Under the pieces are notes generated by a model that did no database searches, had not been told where the DNA came from, and was given only the letters and a program-made list of their open reading frames with translations. From the NCBI RefSeq assembly GCF_032229285.1, contig NZ_CP135084.1:1798001-1862000 (forward strand): 64,000 nt of DNA. Reading direction: 5' to 3'. Of this stretch, positions 43,894 to 52,861 are shown piece after piece. A program made the translations under genes and the position numbers. This DNA is from Rheinheimera sp. MMS21-TC3 (lineage in GTDB: Bacteria > Pseudomonadota > Gammaproteobacteria > Enterobacterales > Alteromonadaceae). The stretch's first letter is position 1. Each line of letters opens with the position of its first letter.

Positions 43894-45030
43894 ATGGCCA
43901 AGCCGTATACTACTTTTAATCAAAAAATTAATGATCAACTTAAAGAACCAATGTTTTTTGGTAATGCAATTAATGTATCGCGCTATGATCAGCAAAAATT
44001 TAATGTTTTTGAAAAGTTAATCGAAAAACAATTAAGCTTCTTTTGGCGTCCAGAAGAAATTGATGTCAGTAAAGATCGGATCGATTTTCAAAACTTACCT
44101 GAACATGAAAAACATATTTTTATCAGTAATCTGCAGTACCAAACCTTATTAGATTCTGTCCAAGGTCGTTCACCTAATATGGCTTTTTTGCCTATTGTAT
44201 CCTTACCTGAGCTTGAAACTTGGATTGAAACTTGGGCCTTTAGCGAAACTATCCATAGCCGAAGTTATACTCATATAGTGCGTAATATCACCTCCGAACC
44301 GCATAAAGTGTTTGATGATATTATGCTTAACGAAAAAATATTAGAGCGCGCTAAAGATGTTACGCGTTACTATGATTCGTTAATTGATGGTATTAATTTA
44401 TACCAGCGTTGCGGTGAAGGTACCCACACTATTAATGGTGAATCCCATACCATTAACCTGCGTGAATTAAAACGACGTTTATATTTATGCATGATGTCAG
44501 TTAACGTGCTTGAGGCTATACGTTTCTATGTTAGCTTTGCTTGCAGCTTTGCTTTTGCCGAGCGTGAACTCATGGAAGGTAATGCAAAAATCATCCGCTT
44601 AATTGCCCGTGATGAAGCCTTACACTTAACAGGCACCCAGCATATTATAAATATTATGGCTGCGGGCGAAGATGATCCTGAAATGGCTATAGTGGCAAAA
44701 GAGTGTGAAGAAGAAGCTTATGCTATCTTCCGTATTGCAGCAGAGCAAGAAAAAGAGTGGGCTAGCTATCTATTTAAAGATGGTTCAATGATTGGTTTAA
44801 ATAAAGATATTCTCTGCCAGTATGTAGAGTACTTAACCAATACCCGAATGAAAGCCTTAGGCATGAAGCCTATGTTTAGCACTACGCAAAACCCTATTCC
44901 ATGGATTAATACTTGGCTAGTTTCTGATAATGTGCAAGTAGCACCACAAGAAACTGAAATTAGCTCGTACTTAGTAGGCCAAATAGATAATGAAGTCGAT
45001 AGCGCAGAGTTTGGTGACTTTGATCTGTAA
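43894..45030 (+). CDS. nrdB: Class Ia ribonucleoside-diphosphate reductase, beta subunit
   Basis: NrdB houses the diferric-tyrosyl radical. ATG 43894 ([10 protein letters not shown]) is used because AGGAAGAG lies just upstream and the sequence then aligns with E. coli NrdB; an earlier in-frame start is not homologous. The 378 residues include the radical Tyr125 in [15 protein letters not shown], iron ligands in [11 protein letters not shown] and [13 protein letters not shown], and a C-terminal peptide that docks to NrdA ending SAEFGDFDL. It is followed immediately by the ferredoxin YfaE, which helps maintain the cofactor. Confidence 0.97.
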   Translation: MAKPYTTFNQKINDQLKEPMFFGNAINVSRYDQQKFNVFEKLIEKQLSFFWRPEEIDVSKDRIDFQNLPEHEKHIFISNLQYQTLLDSVQGRSPNMAFLPIVSLPELETWIETWAFSETIHSRSYTHIVRNITSEPHKVFDDIMLNEKILERAKDVTRYYDSLIDGINLYQRCGEGTHTINGESHTINLRELKRRLYLCMMSVNVLEAIRFYVSFACSFAFAERELMEGNAKIIRLIARDEALHLTGTQHIINIMAAGEDDPEMAIVAKECEEEAYAIFRIAAEQEKEWASYLFKDGSMIGLNKDILCQYVEYLTNTRMKALGMKPMFSTTQNPIPWINTWLVSDNVQVAPQETEISSYLVGQIDNEVDSAEFGDFDL

Positions 45031-45035
45031 GCTTG

Positions 45036-45290
45036 ATGTACAAAGTTAATATAACAGGCGCGGCTAGCATTGATTTTGATGGTAGCCGCCGCACTATACT
45101 TGAAGTAATTGAACAGCAACAACCCGATATCAATTATCAGTGTCGAGAGGGGTATTGCGGGGCTTGTCGCTGTAAATTAATAACTGGTAAGATAAAATAC
45201 CTTAACGAACCCTTAGCCTTTGTCCGTCAAGGTGAATTTTTACCCTGTTGTAGTATTCCACTAACAAATATTGATATTGAAATTCCCTGA
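45036..45290 (+). CDS. yfaE: 2Fe-2S ferredoxin-like protein for NrdB cofactor maintenance
   Basis: YfaE supplies electrons to re-form the NrdB diferric-tyrosyl cofactor. The 84-residue protein (E. coli 84) has the plant-type ferredoxin cluster motif CREGYCGACRCKL (Cys-x4-Cys-x2-Cys) and a fourth cysteine in EFLPCCSIPL. ATG 45036 lies 5 bases after the nrdB stop; a TTG directly before it is an alternative. There is no strong ribosome binding site, so translation is probably coupled to nrdB. The nrdA-nrdB-yfaE order matches E. coli. Confidence 0.94.
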   Translation: MYKVNITGAASIDFDGSRRTILEVIEQQQPDINYQCREGYCGACRCKLITGKIKYLNEPLAFVRQGEFLPCCSIPLTNIDIEIP

Positions 45291-45359
45291 GTATCTGGTA
45301 ATTTTCACCTTGATCCCTCAGACTGTAACCACCTATGCCCTGTTACTAGGAGCACCTAA

Positions 45360-46364
45360 ATGAAAGTGTTGTTGTTACTTATTGCATCCAGTTTGGCCTC
45401 TGCTGACTTATCACATTACGAACAGTTATTAGCAAAATCTCAATTTACAGAGTTAGAGCAGCAGCTAATTAAGCAGCCAGAATATAAGCAAGATCAAGGC
45501 TTACTTATCATTTATGCACGGGCGTTAATTAATCAACAACGTTATGAAGATGCCAATACTTTATTAAATTATGCTATAGAGCAATTCCCAAATAGTAGCG
45601 AGCTGAACTATTTAGCTGGTTTAAGTAAAATTCGATTAGCTAGTGATGGCAATATATTTTCAGCTAAAGAGCGAGCAAAGCGTGGTGAAGCTTTATTACA
45701 AAAAGCGATTAGTTTAGCACCAGAGCATTATCCTGCCCGTCAGGCACTTATTGATTTTTATAGTATAGCCCCTGCTGCTGCTGGTGGAGACAAGGAATTG
45801 GCTCAAGCTATGGCACAACAAATGGCTAAAGATAATCCCGACCAAGGTTTACTGGCAGAAAGTCGGATCTTGATAAACAATAAAAAACCTAATGAAGCTT
45901 TAACCCTACTCACTACTATGATGCCAAAGCCACCAACTGTCCGTTTATTGATGCGTAAAGCTCAGCTAGAAAGTGAGTTAGCAATATATGATGAAGCCTT
46001 TAGTAGTTATAAATTAGCGGCAGAGTATTCAACTGATTTAACCGATAAATATAATGCGCTATATCATATAGGTCGCTTAGCTGTAATAGCCGATCAAGAC
46101 GCAACACTTGGTATTACTGCCTTACAACAATATTTAGAGTTTTATCAAGATAGTGAAAATAAAACTATCCCTTGGGCAATATTACGCTTAGCACAATTGA
46201 TGTATCGTACTGGGGATAATTATGAGGCTAGCTTATTAGTTAGTAAACTAACTACGGTACAGATGGCTGACGAAAACTTTAATCTAATTTTATTGAGCTT
46301 AACCAGTGCAATTAAATCTAAGTCTGGCCAAACTGACCCAGATCCAATGCCTAAGCAAGATTAA
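45360..46364 (+). CDS. Secreted TPR-repeat protein
   Basis: A 334-residue protein with a short signal peptide (KVLLLLIASSLASA) and several tetratricopeptide-like helix pairs: LLIIYARALINQQRYEDANTLL (about 50-70), LNYLAGLSKIRLA, GEALLQKAISLAPEHYPARQ (about 112-131) and later YNALYHIGRLAVIADQ. The conserved GGDKELAQAMAQQM stretch resembles periplasmic TPR proteins of unknown role in marine gammaproteobacteria. AGGAG is 8 bases before the ATG. It probably acts as a periplasmic scaffold or binding protein. Not part of the nrd operon in relatives, as far as I know. A strong terminator follows. Confidence 0.7.
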   Translation: MKVLLLLIASSLASADLSHYEQLLAKSQFTELEQQLIKQPEYKQDQGLLIIYARALINQQRYEDANTLLNYAIEQFPNSSELNYLAGLSKIRLASDGNIFSAKERAKRGEALLQKAISLAPEHYPARQALIDFYSIAPAAAGGDKELAQAMAQQMAKDNPDQGLLAESRILINNKKPNEALTLLTTMMPKPPTVRLLMRKAQLESELAIYDEAFSSYKLAAEYSTDLTDKYNALYHIGRLAVIADQDATLGITALQQYLEFYQDSENKTIPWAILRLAQLMYRTGDNYEASLLVSKLTTVQMADENFNLILLSLTSAIKSKSGQTDPDPMPKQD

Positions 46365-46385
46365 ACAGAAACAGCTAGAAATAGC

Positions 46386-46416
46386 AACGGCAGGAAACCT
46401 GAGCTTTCCTGCCGTT
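46386..46416. terminator. Shared terminator between TPR gene and yceI
   Basis: AACGGCAGGAAA (46386-46397) and TTTCCTGCCGTT (46405-46416) form a perfect 12-bp stem with a 7-base loop between two convergent genes. It probably serves both, although T-tracts are short. Confidence 0.75.
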
Positions 46417-46445
46417 ATAAAGACTAAAGCTGCTAAACAAGCTAA

Positions 46446-47015
46446 TTACTTACGAATACCTTCAACCGCTAACTCCATCTGTACAGTTGCAGATGCTGGG
46501 CCTAAATCAGTATTAATTGCAAAATCCTTTAATGTCAAAGTCGTAGTACCGGCAAAGCCTGCGCGGTAACCACCCCAAGGATCTTTACCCTCACCTGTTG
46601 TTTCTGCTGCAATAACAATAGCTTTAGTTACACCATTTAAGGTTAAGTTGCCATGTAGATCGAAGGTTTTATTGCCCTTAGGTACAACCTTAGTGCTAAC
46701 AAATGAAGCTTTAGGGTGCTTACTTACGTTTAAAAAATCAGAGCTACGTAAATGCTTATCACGCTCAGCATGGTTTGAGTCTACGCTGCTTGTATCTATA
46801 GTTAGCTTAATTTTAGAATCGGCTAATTTGTCTGCATCATAGCTAAAGTCGCCAGAGAAAGTGTTAAAACGGCCATATAACCAGCTGTAACCTAAGTGAC
46901 TAATTTTAAATTGAACAAAAGCATGAGCGCCTTCGGTATCAATAACGTAATCAGCCGCTTGTGCTGGTACTGCCATCATTGCGGCCATAGATGCCGCTAA
47001 TAATAATTTTTTCAT
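46446..47015 (-). CDS. yceI: YceI-family periplasmic lipid-binding protein
   Basis: YceI proteins are lipocalin-like barrels that bind polyisoprenoid chains in the periplasm. ATG 47015 with AGGAA upstream gives 189 residues (E. coli 191) beginning with a signal peptide ([20 protein letters not shown]); a longer frame lacks a signal at its start. Core blocks: [52 protein letters not shown]-like [20 protein letters not shown] and [13 protein letters not shown]. It follows a cytochrome b561 gene by 16 bases, the conserved yceJ-yceI pair, suggesting a joint redox or quinone-related role. Confidence 0.94.
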   Translation of the reverse strand: MKKLLLAASMAAMMAVPAQAADYVIDTEGAHAFVQFKISHLGYSWLYGRFNTFSGDFSYDADKLADSKIKLTIDTSSVDSNHAERDKHLRSSDFLNVSKHPKASFVSTKVVPKGNKTFDLHGNLTLNGVTKAIVIAAETTGEGKDPWGGYRAGFAGTTTLTLKDFAINTDLGPASATVQMELAVEGIRK

Positions 47016-47031
47016 TTTAATATTCCTGTTA

Positions 47032-47580
47032 TTAAAGTTTAAATCCAAACATACGTTTAAGCGTATGGTCTTTATCAATTAGATGATGTTTTATTGCAGC
47101 TAAACCGTGTAATACTGCCATGGTAATTAATCCGTAAGCAGTATATTCATGAACAAGGCCAGCAATATCAGCTTGATTAGCAAATAAAGCTCCTGCTGCT
47201 GGTACATCAAACCAGTCGAATACAGTAATAGCTCTGCCATCTTCTGTTGAAATTAAATAACCACTTATTACTAGTATTACTAAGCCTAAGTACAATAATA
47301 AATGTGCTAAGCCAGCCAGTTTTGTTTCCCAAGGTTTATGGGTTGCAATCGCTTTAGGCGGTGGGCTGATAAAACGCCAACTAATACGCACTAACAACAC
47401 TATAGCTAATAAGATCCCGACACTTTTATGCCAATAAGGCGCAGTACGATACCACTGGCTATAGTAGCTTAAATCAACCATCCAAAAACCTAGGGCAAAT
47501 AAAGCAAAAACGGCTAAAGCCATTAACCAATGTATTACTACACTAATTAAACCGTAATGTGATGAACCATTTTTTAGCAT
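47032..47580 (-). CDS. yceJ: Cytochrome b561 (YceJ/CybB type)
   Basis: A 182-residue inner-membrane dihaem cytochrome of the b561 family. Four transmembrane helices are visible ([81 protein letters not shown]) with histidines in HWLMA, HKSVG, AHLLL and HEYTAY/LHGLAA suited to bind two haems. It probably moves electrons between quinone and a periplasmic partner. It forms an operon with yceI, as in E. coli (yceJ-yceI). No damage is seen. Confidence 0.92.
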   Translation of the reverse strand: MLKNGSSHYGLISVVIHWLMALAVFALFALGFWMVDLSYYSQWYRTAPYWHKSVGILLAIVLLVRISWRFISPPPKAIATHKPWETKLAGLAHLLLYLGLVILVISGYLISTEDGRAITVFDWFDVPAAGALFANQADIAGLVHEYTAYGLITMAVLHGLAAIKHHLIDKDHTLKRMFGFKL

Positions 47581-47693
47581 AATCTGCTCCTTTCAAACCA
47601 ATGATACACTAATCTAATATAATGAACATTTCATAATTCCCGATTAATCATTCTATTAAAAAGAATGATTGCTGGCATTAATAGCAAAAATAA

Positions 47694-47722
47694 CAATAAA
47701 AAAGCCAGCTAAATGCTGGCTT
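47694..47722 (-). terminator. Terminator downstream of trhO
   Basis: On the minus strand AAGCCAGC (47722-47715) pairs with GCTGGCTT (47709-47702) over a 5-base loop, followed by TTTTATTG, 33 bases after the trhO stop. A second A/T-rich repeat, AATCATTCT/AGAATGATT, lies just to the left at about 47646-47670. Confidence 0.75.
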
Positions 47723-47754
47723 AAAATACTTATATGACCTGTTAATAACTCTGA

Positions 47755-48669
47755 TTATTCAAGTTTGCCATCTCGAATATGTTTTTCGCCCCGCTGTTTA
47801 GCAAGTTCAACTTGACGTTGCCGCTCAGCAAAAGAAGCTTTTTGCTCTTCAGTCGTTTTATCATGACAGTGTGGGCAGCTTAAGCCTTTAACATAATGTT
47901 CAGAGGCCATTTCGTCTTTAGAAAGCGGCATACGGCACGCATAGCATTGATCATAACTGCCCTGCTCTAAGCCATGCTTTACGGCAACTCGCTGATCAAA
48001 TACAAAGCATTCACCTTGCCATAAGCTTTGCTCTTCTGGCATTTCTTCTAAATATTTTAAGATACCACCTTCTAAGTGATAAACGTCATCAAAACCTTGC
48101 TCTTTTAAAAAAGCAGTCGATTTTTCGCAGCGAATACCACCGGTACAAAACATCGCCACTTTTTTATGCTTAGTTTTATCAAGGTTTTCTTCTGCCCACT
48201 TTGGAAACTCACGAAAAGTAGTCGTATTAGGATTGACCGCGTTTTTAAAAGTACCAATACTAACTTCATAGTCATTTCGGGTATCAATTAGAATTGTATC
48301 AGGATCACTAATTAACTGATTCCACTCTTCGCCTTTAACATAGGTACCGACTATATGAGCTGGATTTATACCTTCAACACCCATAGTCACAATTTCTTTT
48401 TTTAGTTTAACTTTAGTACGATAAAATGCAGGCTCTTGAGCTGTAGACTCTTTATAACTTAAATTAACAAAACGTTCTTGGTTAGCAAACCAAGTTTTAA
48501 TAGCATCAATATCAGCCCGTTTACCACAAATAGTACCATTAATACCCTCTTCGGCTAATAATAAGGTACCTTTTACGTTGTGTTGAACCATCAGTTGGTA
48601 AATAGTTTCGCGTAACTCAACATAATCAGGCAAACGAACAAATTTATACAGTGCTGCGACAATATACAT
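47755..48669 (-). CDS. trhO: tRNA uridine(34) hydroxylase
   Basis: TrhO (YceA) hydroxylates uridine at the tRNA wobble position, leading to 5-methoxyuridine-type modifications. The 304 residues carry an N-terminal domain ([28 protein letters not shown]), then a rhodanese domain with active cysteine in [15 protein letters not shown] near residue 178, and a C-terminal cysteine cluster ([16 protein letters not shown]) that may bind metal. E. coli TrhO is longer (350), but 300-330 is common. It is monocistronic. Confidence 0.93.
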   Translation of the reverse strand: MYIVAALYKFVRLPDYVELRETIYQLMVQHNVKGTLLLAEEGINGTICGKRADIDAIKTWFANQERFVNLSYKESTAQEPAFYRTKVKLKKEIVTMGVEGINPAHIVGTYVKGEEWNQLISDPDTILIDTRNDYEVSIGTFKNAVNPNTTTFREFPKWAEENLDKTKHKKVAMFCTGGIRCEKSTAFLKEQGFDDVYHLEGGILKYLEEMPEEQSLWQGECFVFDQRVAVKHGLEQGSYDQCYACRMPLSKDEMASEHYVKGLSCPHCHDKTTEEQKASFAERQRQVELAKQRGEKHIRDGKLE

Positions 48670-48787
48670 ACTTAACCTCTTGCAAAGCTGGATCGTAAAT
48701 CCAGGGCAATTAAAATCGCGGCTATTATAACTTGCAACGAGCTGATGGCAAGTCTAGTGGCTATTAGCTAGCTAAAAACAAGCTCAC

Positions 48788-49429
48788 TTAGGTAAAGCTA
48801 CTAATAATTAAATGGATTGCCAGCGCCAGTAGCAATAGTCCCATAGCACGATCAAACCAATAACCTTTGGCTAAAAGAAAATTGCGTACTTTTGATCGAG
48901 TTAAAATAACAGACAAAAAGCTAAACCAAGCTGCTGTCGCCAAAGCCATATATAAGCCGTATATTAGTTTGTATTCAAAAGGTGTACTAGCAGATATAAC
49001 CACAGCAAACAGCGATAGAAAGAATAAGGTTGCTTTAGGATTTAAACCATTGGTAATAAAACCTGCAATAAAGGCCTTTTTAAGTGAAAGACTAGCCTGG
49101 TTTAATCCGTGATCGGTTGCAATGTTATTTATATTATCAGTAGCTGTAGCTCTAAGCGCTTGGATACCAATATAAGCAAGATAAACAGCAGCAATTAAGC
49201 TAAGTAAACGAAATAACCAAGGGGTCGTTTTAATAAGGACGCCTATACCAATTAATGAATAAGCTACATGCAACAATATAGCGCAACCAATACCAATACT
49301 TGCGGCTAATGCTACTTTTATACCGTAGCGAACGGCATAGCGTAATACTATGGCAAAATCAGGCCCTGGGCTAGCTACCGCCATTAAGTGCACGCTAGCT
49401 ATAATAAAAAATTCTGGCCAAAAACTCAT
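48788..49429 (-). CDS. LysE/RhtB-family amino acid exporter
   Basis: A 213-residue inner-membrane protein of the LysE superfamily, which exports amino acids such as homoserine, threonine or leucine. The signature is near the start: HLMAVASPGPDFAIVLRYAVRYG (GPD block), with six transmembrane helices including ILLHVAYSLIGIGVLI and GFITNGLNPKATLFFLSLFA (the second conserved block). ATG 49429 is used because AGAGTG is well placed; an earlier GTG adds two residues. It follows the GNAT gene by 23 bases on the same strand, so an operon is likely. Substrate cannot be told. Confidence 0.88.
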   Translation of the reverse strand: MSFWPEFFIIASVHLMAVASPGPDFAIVLRYAVRYGIKVALAASIGIGCAILLHVAYSLIGIGVLIKTTPWLFRLLSLIAAVYLAYIGIQALRATATDNINNIATDHGLNQASLSLKKAFIAGFITNGLNPKATLFFLSLFAVVISASTPFEYKLIYGLYMALATAAWFSFLSVILTRSKVRNFLLAKGYWFDRAMGLLLLALAIHLIISSFT

Positions 49430-49452
49430 GAGCACACTCTAGAATAGGCTTA

Positions 49453-50022
49453 CTAAAATTGCAGCACCATTTCGGCTGCACTACATTGGCATAATTTATC
49501 ACACATTGGACAAGTGTAACCGATAGTTTCAGACAAGTGTCGCCAACGCTCAGGATGAATAGCTAAAATAGTCCCACCTGCTCGAGTAAAATAGCGCTCG
49601 GCTGAGTTCCCCGGACTTTGCCGCCAAATATGCGCTAAGCCCGCTTTTGCACCTTGCTGCTTTAGTGCTACTGTTGATGCTTGCAACATTCTACTACCTA
49701 TACCTTGGCCGCGTTCTGCCGCAGATACCGCTACAGATTTAAAATAAGCCATCGTTGCAAGTTCGACTGGCCATAAATTTTGGCTACACCATCTATCAGT
49801 TTGCCATTGCCCAGGGGCAAAACTGATACGATAACCAACTACTTTATGTCGTGAATTTAGGGCAACAAAACTAGCATTAATTCCATTTTTTATCCCCTGT
49901 AATTGCATTTGCACTAAAGCATCATAATTTAGATACTTTTCGCCATGAACTCGATTTGCTAGCTCAATAACGGCTAAAAAGTGCTGCGATTCAAGTTGTT
50001 TAATTTGTACTATTTTATCCAA
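49453..50022 (-). CDS. GNAT-family acetyltransferase with cysteine-rich tail
   Basis: A 189-residue N-acetyltransferase. The acetyl-CoA loop AVSAAERGQGIGSRML (Arg/Gln-x-x-Gly-x-Gly) is at about residues 98-113, with FKSVAV before it and a YFTRAGGTIL strand after it. The C-terminal end CPMCDKLCQC holds four cysteines in paired spacing and may bind zinc, an unusual extra. The frame starts at TTG: 50022 has AGAGG upstream, 50028 is an alternative; no ATG is available. It lies upstream of the LysE exporter, suggesting the pair modifies and exports an amine or amino acid (inference). Confidence 0.78.
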   Translation of the reverse strand: MDKIVQIKQLESQHFLAVIELANRVHGEKYLNYDALVQMQLQGIKNGINASFVALNSRHKVVGYRISFAPGQWQTDRWCSQNLWPVELATMAYFKSVAVSAAERGQGIGSRMLQASTVALKQQGAKAGLAHIWRQSPGNSAERYFTRAGGTILAIHPERWRHLSETIGYTCPMCDKLCQCSAAEMVLQF

Positions 50023-50219
50023 ACACAACCTCTTGCTGCTTAAAATTTAAGCAGTCTTGATTAATAAACCGTCATTTTAAATTAACGCACTTAATTTTTC
50101 GCTAAAATAGATGAAAAGACATAAATATGCGATAGACATCAAAGTGATATTCCAATATTGTAATAAAAAAGATAATTAATACCACTAAATGTTAATTGCA
50201 TTGCACTAAGGAGTTAGGT

Positions 50220-52778
50220 GTGAGAAATATAAATAAGTATCATAAAATTGCATTGGCAGTAAAGTTAGGCTTAGCGGCATCATTATCGCTAGCAGCAAAT
50301 ACAGCATTAGCGCAAGAAACAAGCTCAGAGCTAACGGCTAAAAAAGAACAGAGTATTGAAAAAATTGCTGTTGTAGGCAGTCGTTCTACTCCTCGCTCAG
50401 TAAGTGACTCGCCAGTACCTATAGATATTATTGGAGGTGATGAGCTGGTTAAAAATGGCAATAGTGATATGCTAAATTTAATCAGTACTACAGTGCCATC
50501 ATTAAACGTACATACCCAACCTATCAGTGATACCGGCTCATTAATTCGGCCTATTAACTTACGCGGATTATCATCAGACAGTACCTTAATATTATTAAAT
50601 GGTAAGCGTCGGCATCGTGCTTCTGTTATTTCATTTTTAGGTGGCGGCATTAATGATGGTGCCCAAGGGCCAGATATTTCGGTTATTCCAGGTATTGCAA
50701 TGAAACAAGTGGAAATACTTCGGGATGGTGCTGCTGCTCAATATGGTTCTGATGCTATTGCCGGTGTTATTAACTTTGTTTTAAAAGATGCTGCTGATGG
50801 TGGCTCTATTGAAGTTAAGAAAGGTCAATACTATGCTGGTGACGGTGATTCTACAGAAATCTCAGCCAACATTGGCATGCCACTTACCCAAAATGGCTTT
50901 GTTAATGCCAGCGTACAGTATAAAAACGTTGATCCTACTAGCCGCAGTGTACAGCGCGACGATGCCCAAGCGCTAATAGATAATGGCAATAATTTTGTTG
51001 CGCCTTTAACTCAAGTCTGGGGCTCACCAGAAGTAAAAGATGATATTAGTATTTTTGTTAATGCCGGCCTTGATTTAGATAATGGCGGCCAAGCTTATAT
51101 GTTTGGTAACTATTCTGAACGCGATGTTCGTGGCGGTTTTTACTACCGTAACCCACACACCCGCGGTCAAGTATTTTCTAATGATGGTGGCGAAACACTG
51201 CAAGTTGTTGATACTACAGGTAGTGGTGGCTGTAACAATGTGTCTTTAGCTGGCAGCCATGATGATATAACAGCAAGAGTGAATGCTTTACCTGACAATT
51301 GCTTTACCTTTTTCTCTATGTTTCCAGGTGGCTTTACGCCTAACCTAGGCGGAAATATAACTGATACTTCATTAGCTATAGGTGCTAAAGGCGAGTTTAA
51401 GAATAGTTTTATGCAAGGTATTCTATACGACTTTAGTGGTGTAGTTGGCCGCAGCGAGTCAAGCTTTAAACTGTTTAACTCTGTTAATGCTTCATTAGGC
51501 CCTAATACACCTACTAACTTTGATACGGGTAAATATATTCAATTAGAAAAAACCTTCACCGCAGATTTTGTGAAATTCTTACCTGTGGGCTTGCATGAAG
51601 ATTTAACTATTGCTTTTGGTACGCAATGGACAGAAGAAAGCTTTGAAATTGTGGCTGGAGATCAAGCTTCTTGGCAAGTTGGGCCTTATGTAGAGCAAGG
51701 TTTAAGTAACGGCTCGAACGGTTTCCCAGGGTTTCAACCACAAAATGCGGGGGTATCTAGTCGTCGTAACTATGCCGCTTATATAGATATAGAAGCAGAA
51801 TTCACCGAGAATTTACTGGGCGCTTTAGCGGTACGCTTTGAAGATTACGATAGTTTTGGTACTACAACTAACTATAAACTTACTGGTCAATACCGTCTTA
51901 ATGATGATTGGTCATTACGTGCCTCTACTAGTACAGGCTTTAGAGCCCCGACTGTAGGTCAGGCTAACGTCAGTAACGTCCGGACAGAAGCTAGCCAAGG
52001 TATTTTATATGATGTAGGTGTTTTACCTCCAACTAACCCTGTGGCGATATTAAAAGGCGCTAAAGAGCTAACCCCTGAAGAGTCAACTAGTTATGCTTTT
52101 GGGGTTGTCTATGCAGATAATGGTTTCTTCTTGACTGCAGATTACTATTTAATTGATGTTGATGGCCGTATTAGTCAATCAGATGCATTTGAAGTTACAC
52201 CAGCAGAAATTGCCGCTTTAAAGGCAGCTGGCGTACAAGGAATTGACTCATTAACCAGTATTACTTACTTAACTAATGATTTTGATACCCGTACTCAAGG
52301 TGTCGACCTTGTCGCTAGTTACGCAATGGATATGCTAGGTGGCCGCAGTAGCTTTGCTTTAGCTTATAACTGGAATGATACTGAAGTGACACGCTTTACT
52401 GATATTACCGGTGACTTTAGGGTATCGCGGTTAGAAAATGACTTACCTAAACATCGTGCAACCTTAACTTGGTCTCAAAACTGGGATTCTTGGTCAATGT
52501 TTTTACGGTCTAATTTCTACGGTACCTATCAAGGTGTAGCTGCCGATGATGAAGCTCGCACGCTTGATGCTAGTGCAAAAGTAACCTTTGATGCCGAAGT
52601 GAGTTATTACATAAATGATAATTTTGCTGTTTCTTTAGGTGCGCAAAATTTATTTAATAATAATGCAGAAAAGTTACCAGATGCGTGGCAAAAAGAGCTA
52701 GGTGCAAAATACTTTGAAACCTCTCCAATGGGCATTAATGGTGGTTACTGGTACTTAAAAGGTAGCTATAAGTTTTAA
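50220..52778 (+). CDS. TonB-dependent outer-membrane receptor
   Basis: An 852-residue TonB-dependent transporter. The start is GTG 50220 with AAGGAG (50208-50213); the frame runs further upstream but without a signal. A long signal peptide (HKIALAVKLGLAASLSLAANTALA) is followed by a plug domain with EKIAVVGSRSTPRSVSDSPVPIDII (TonB-box/plug start), ILLNGKRRHRAS, VEILRDGAAAQYGSDAIAGVINF, and a 22-strand barrel ending GSYKF with terminal Phe. Such IAVVGSR/RHRAS receptors are common in Alteromonadales; the ligand (siderophore, sugar, peptide) is unknown, and no neighbouring transport genes give a hint. A strong terminator follows. Confidence 0.9.
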   Translation: MRNINKYHKIALAVKLGLAASLSLAANTALAQETSSELTAKKEQSIEKIAVVGSRSTPRSVSDSPVPIDIIGGDELVKNGNSDMLNLISTTVPSLNVHTQPISDTGSLIRPINLRGLSSDSTLILLNGKRRHRASVISFLGGGINDGAQGPDISVIPGIAMKQVEILRDGAAAQYGSDAIAGVINFVLKDAADGGSIEVKKGQYYAGDGDSTEISANIGMPLTQNGFVNASVQYKNVDPTSRSVQRDDAQALIDNGNNFVAPLTQVWGSPEVKDDISIFVNAGLDLDNGGQAYMFGNYSERDVRGGFYYRNPHTRGQVFSNDGGETLQVVDTTGSGGCNNVSLAGSHDDITARVNALPDNCFTFFSMFPGGFTPNLGGNITDTSLAIGAKGEFKNSFMQGILYDFSGVVGRSESSFKLFNSVNASLGPNTPTNFDTGKYIQLEKTFTADFVKFLPVGLHEDLTIAFGTQWTEESFEIVAGDQASWQVGPYVEQGLSNGSNGFPGFQPQNAGVSSRRNYAAYIDIEAEFTENLLGALAVRFEDYDSFGTTTNYKLTGQYRLNDDWSLRASTSTGFRAPTVGQANVSNVRTEASQGILYDVGVLPPTNPVAILKGAKELTPEESTSYAFGVVYADNGFFLTADYYLIDVDGRISQSDAFEVTPAEIAALKAAGVQGIDSLTSITYLTNDFDTRTQGVDLVASYAMDMLGGRSSFALAYNWNDTEVTRFTDITGDFRVSRLENDLPKHRATLTWSQNWDSWSMFLRSNFYGTYQGVAADDEARTLDASAKVTFDAEVSYYINDNFAVSLGAQNLFNNNAEKLPDAWQKELGAKYFETSPMGINGGYWYLKGSYKF

Positions 52779-52813
52779 GTAAGCTTTTGCTAGCTTATTT
52801 AAGTAAACAAATA

Positions 52814-52848
52814 AAAAAAGTCACCACTTAATTGTTGGTGACTTTTTT
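52814..52848. terminator. Shared terminator between TonB receptor and ydiJ
   Basis: AAAAAAGTCACCA (52814-52826) and TGGTGACTTTTTT (52836-52848) form a perfect 13-bp stem with a 9-base loop and T-tracts on both sides, between two convergent genes. Confidence 0.88.
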
Positions 52849-52861
52849 ATTGGTAGGCCTT

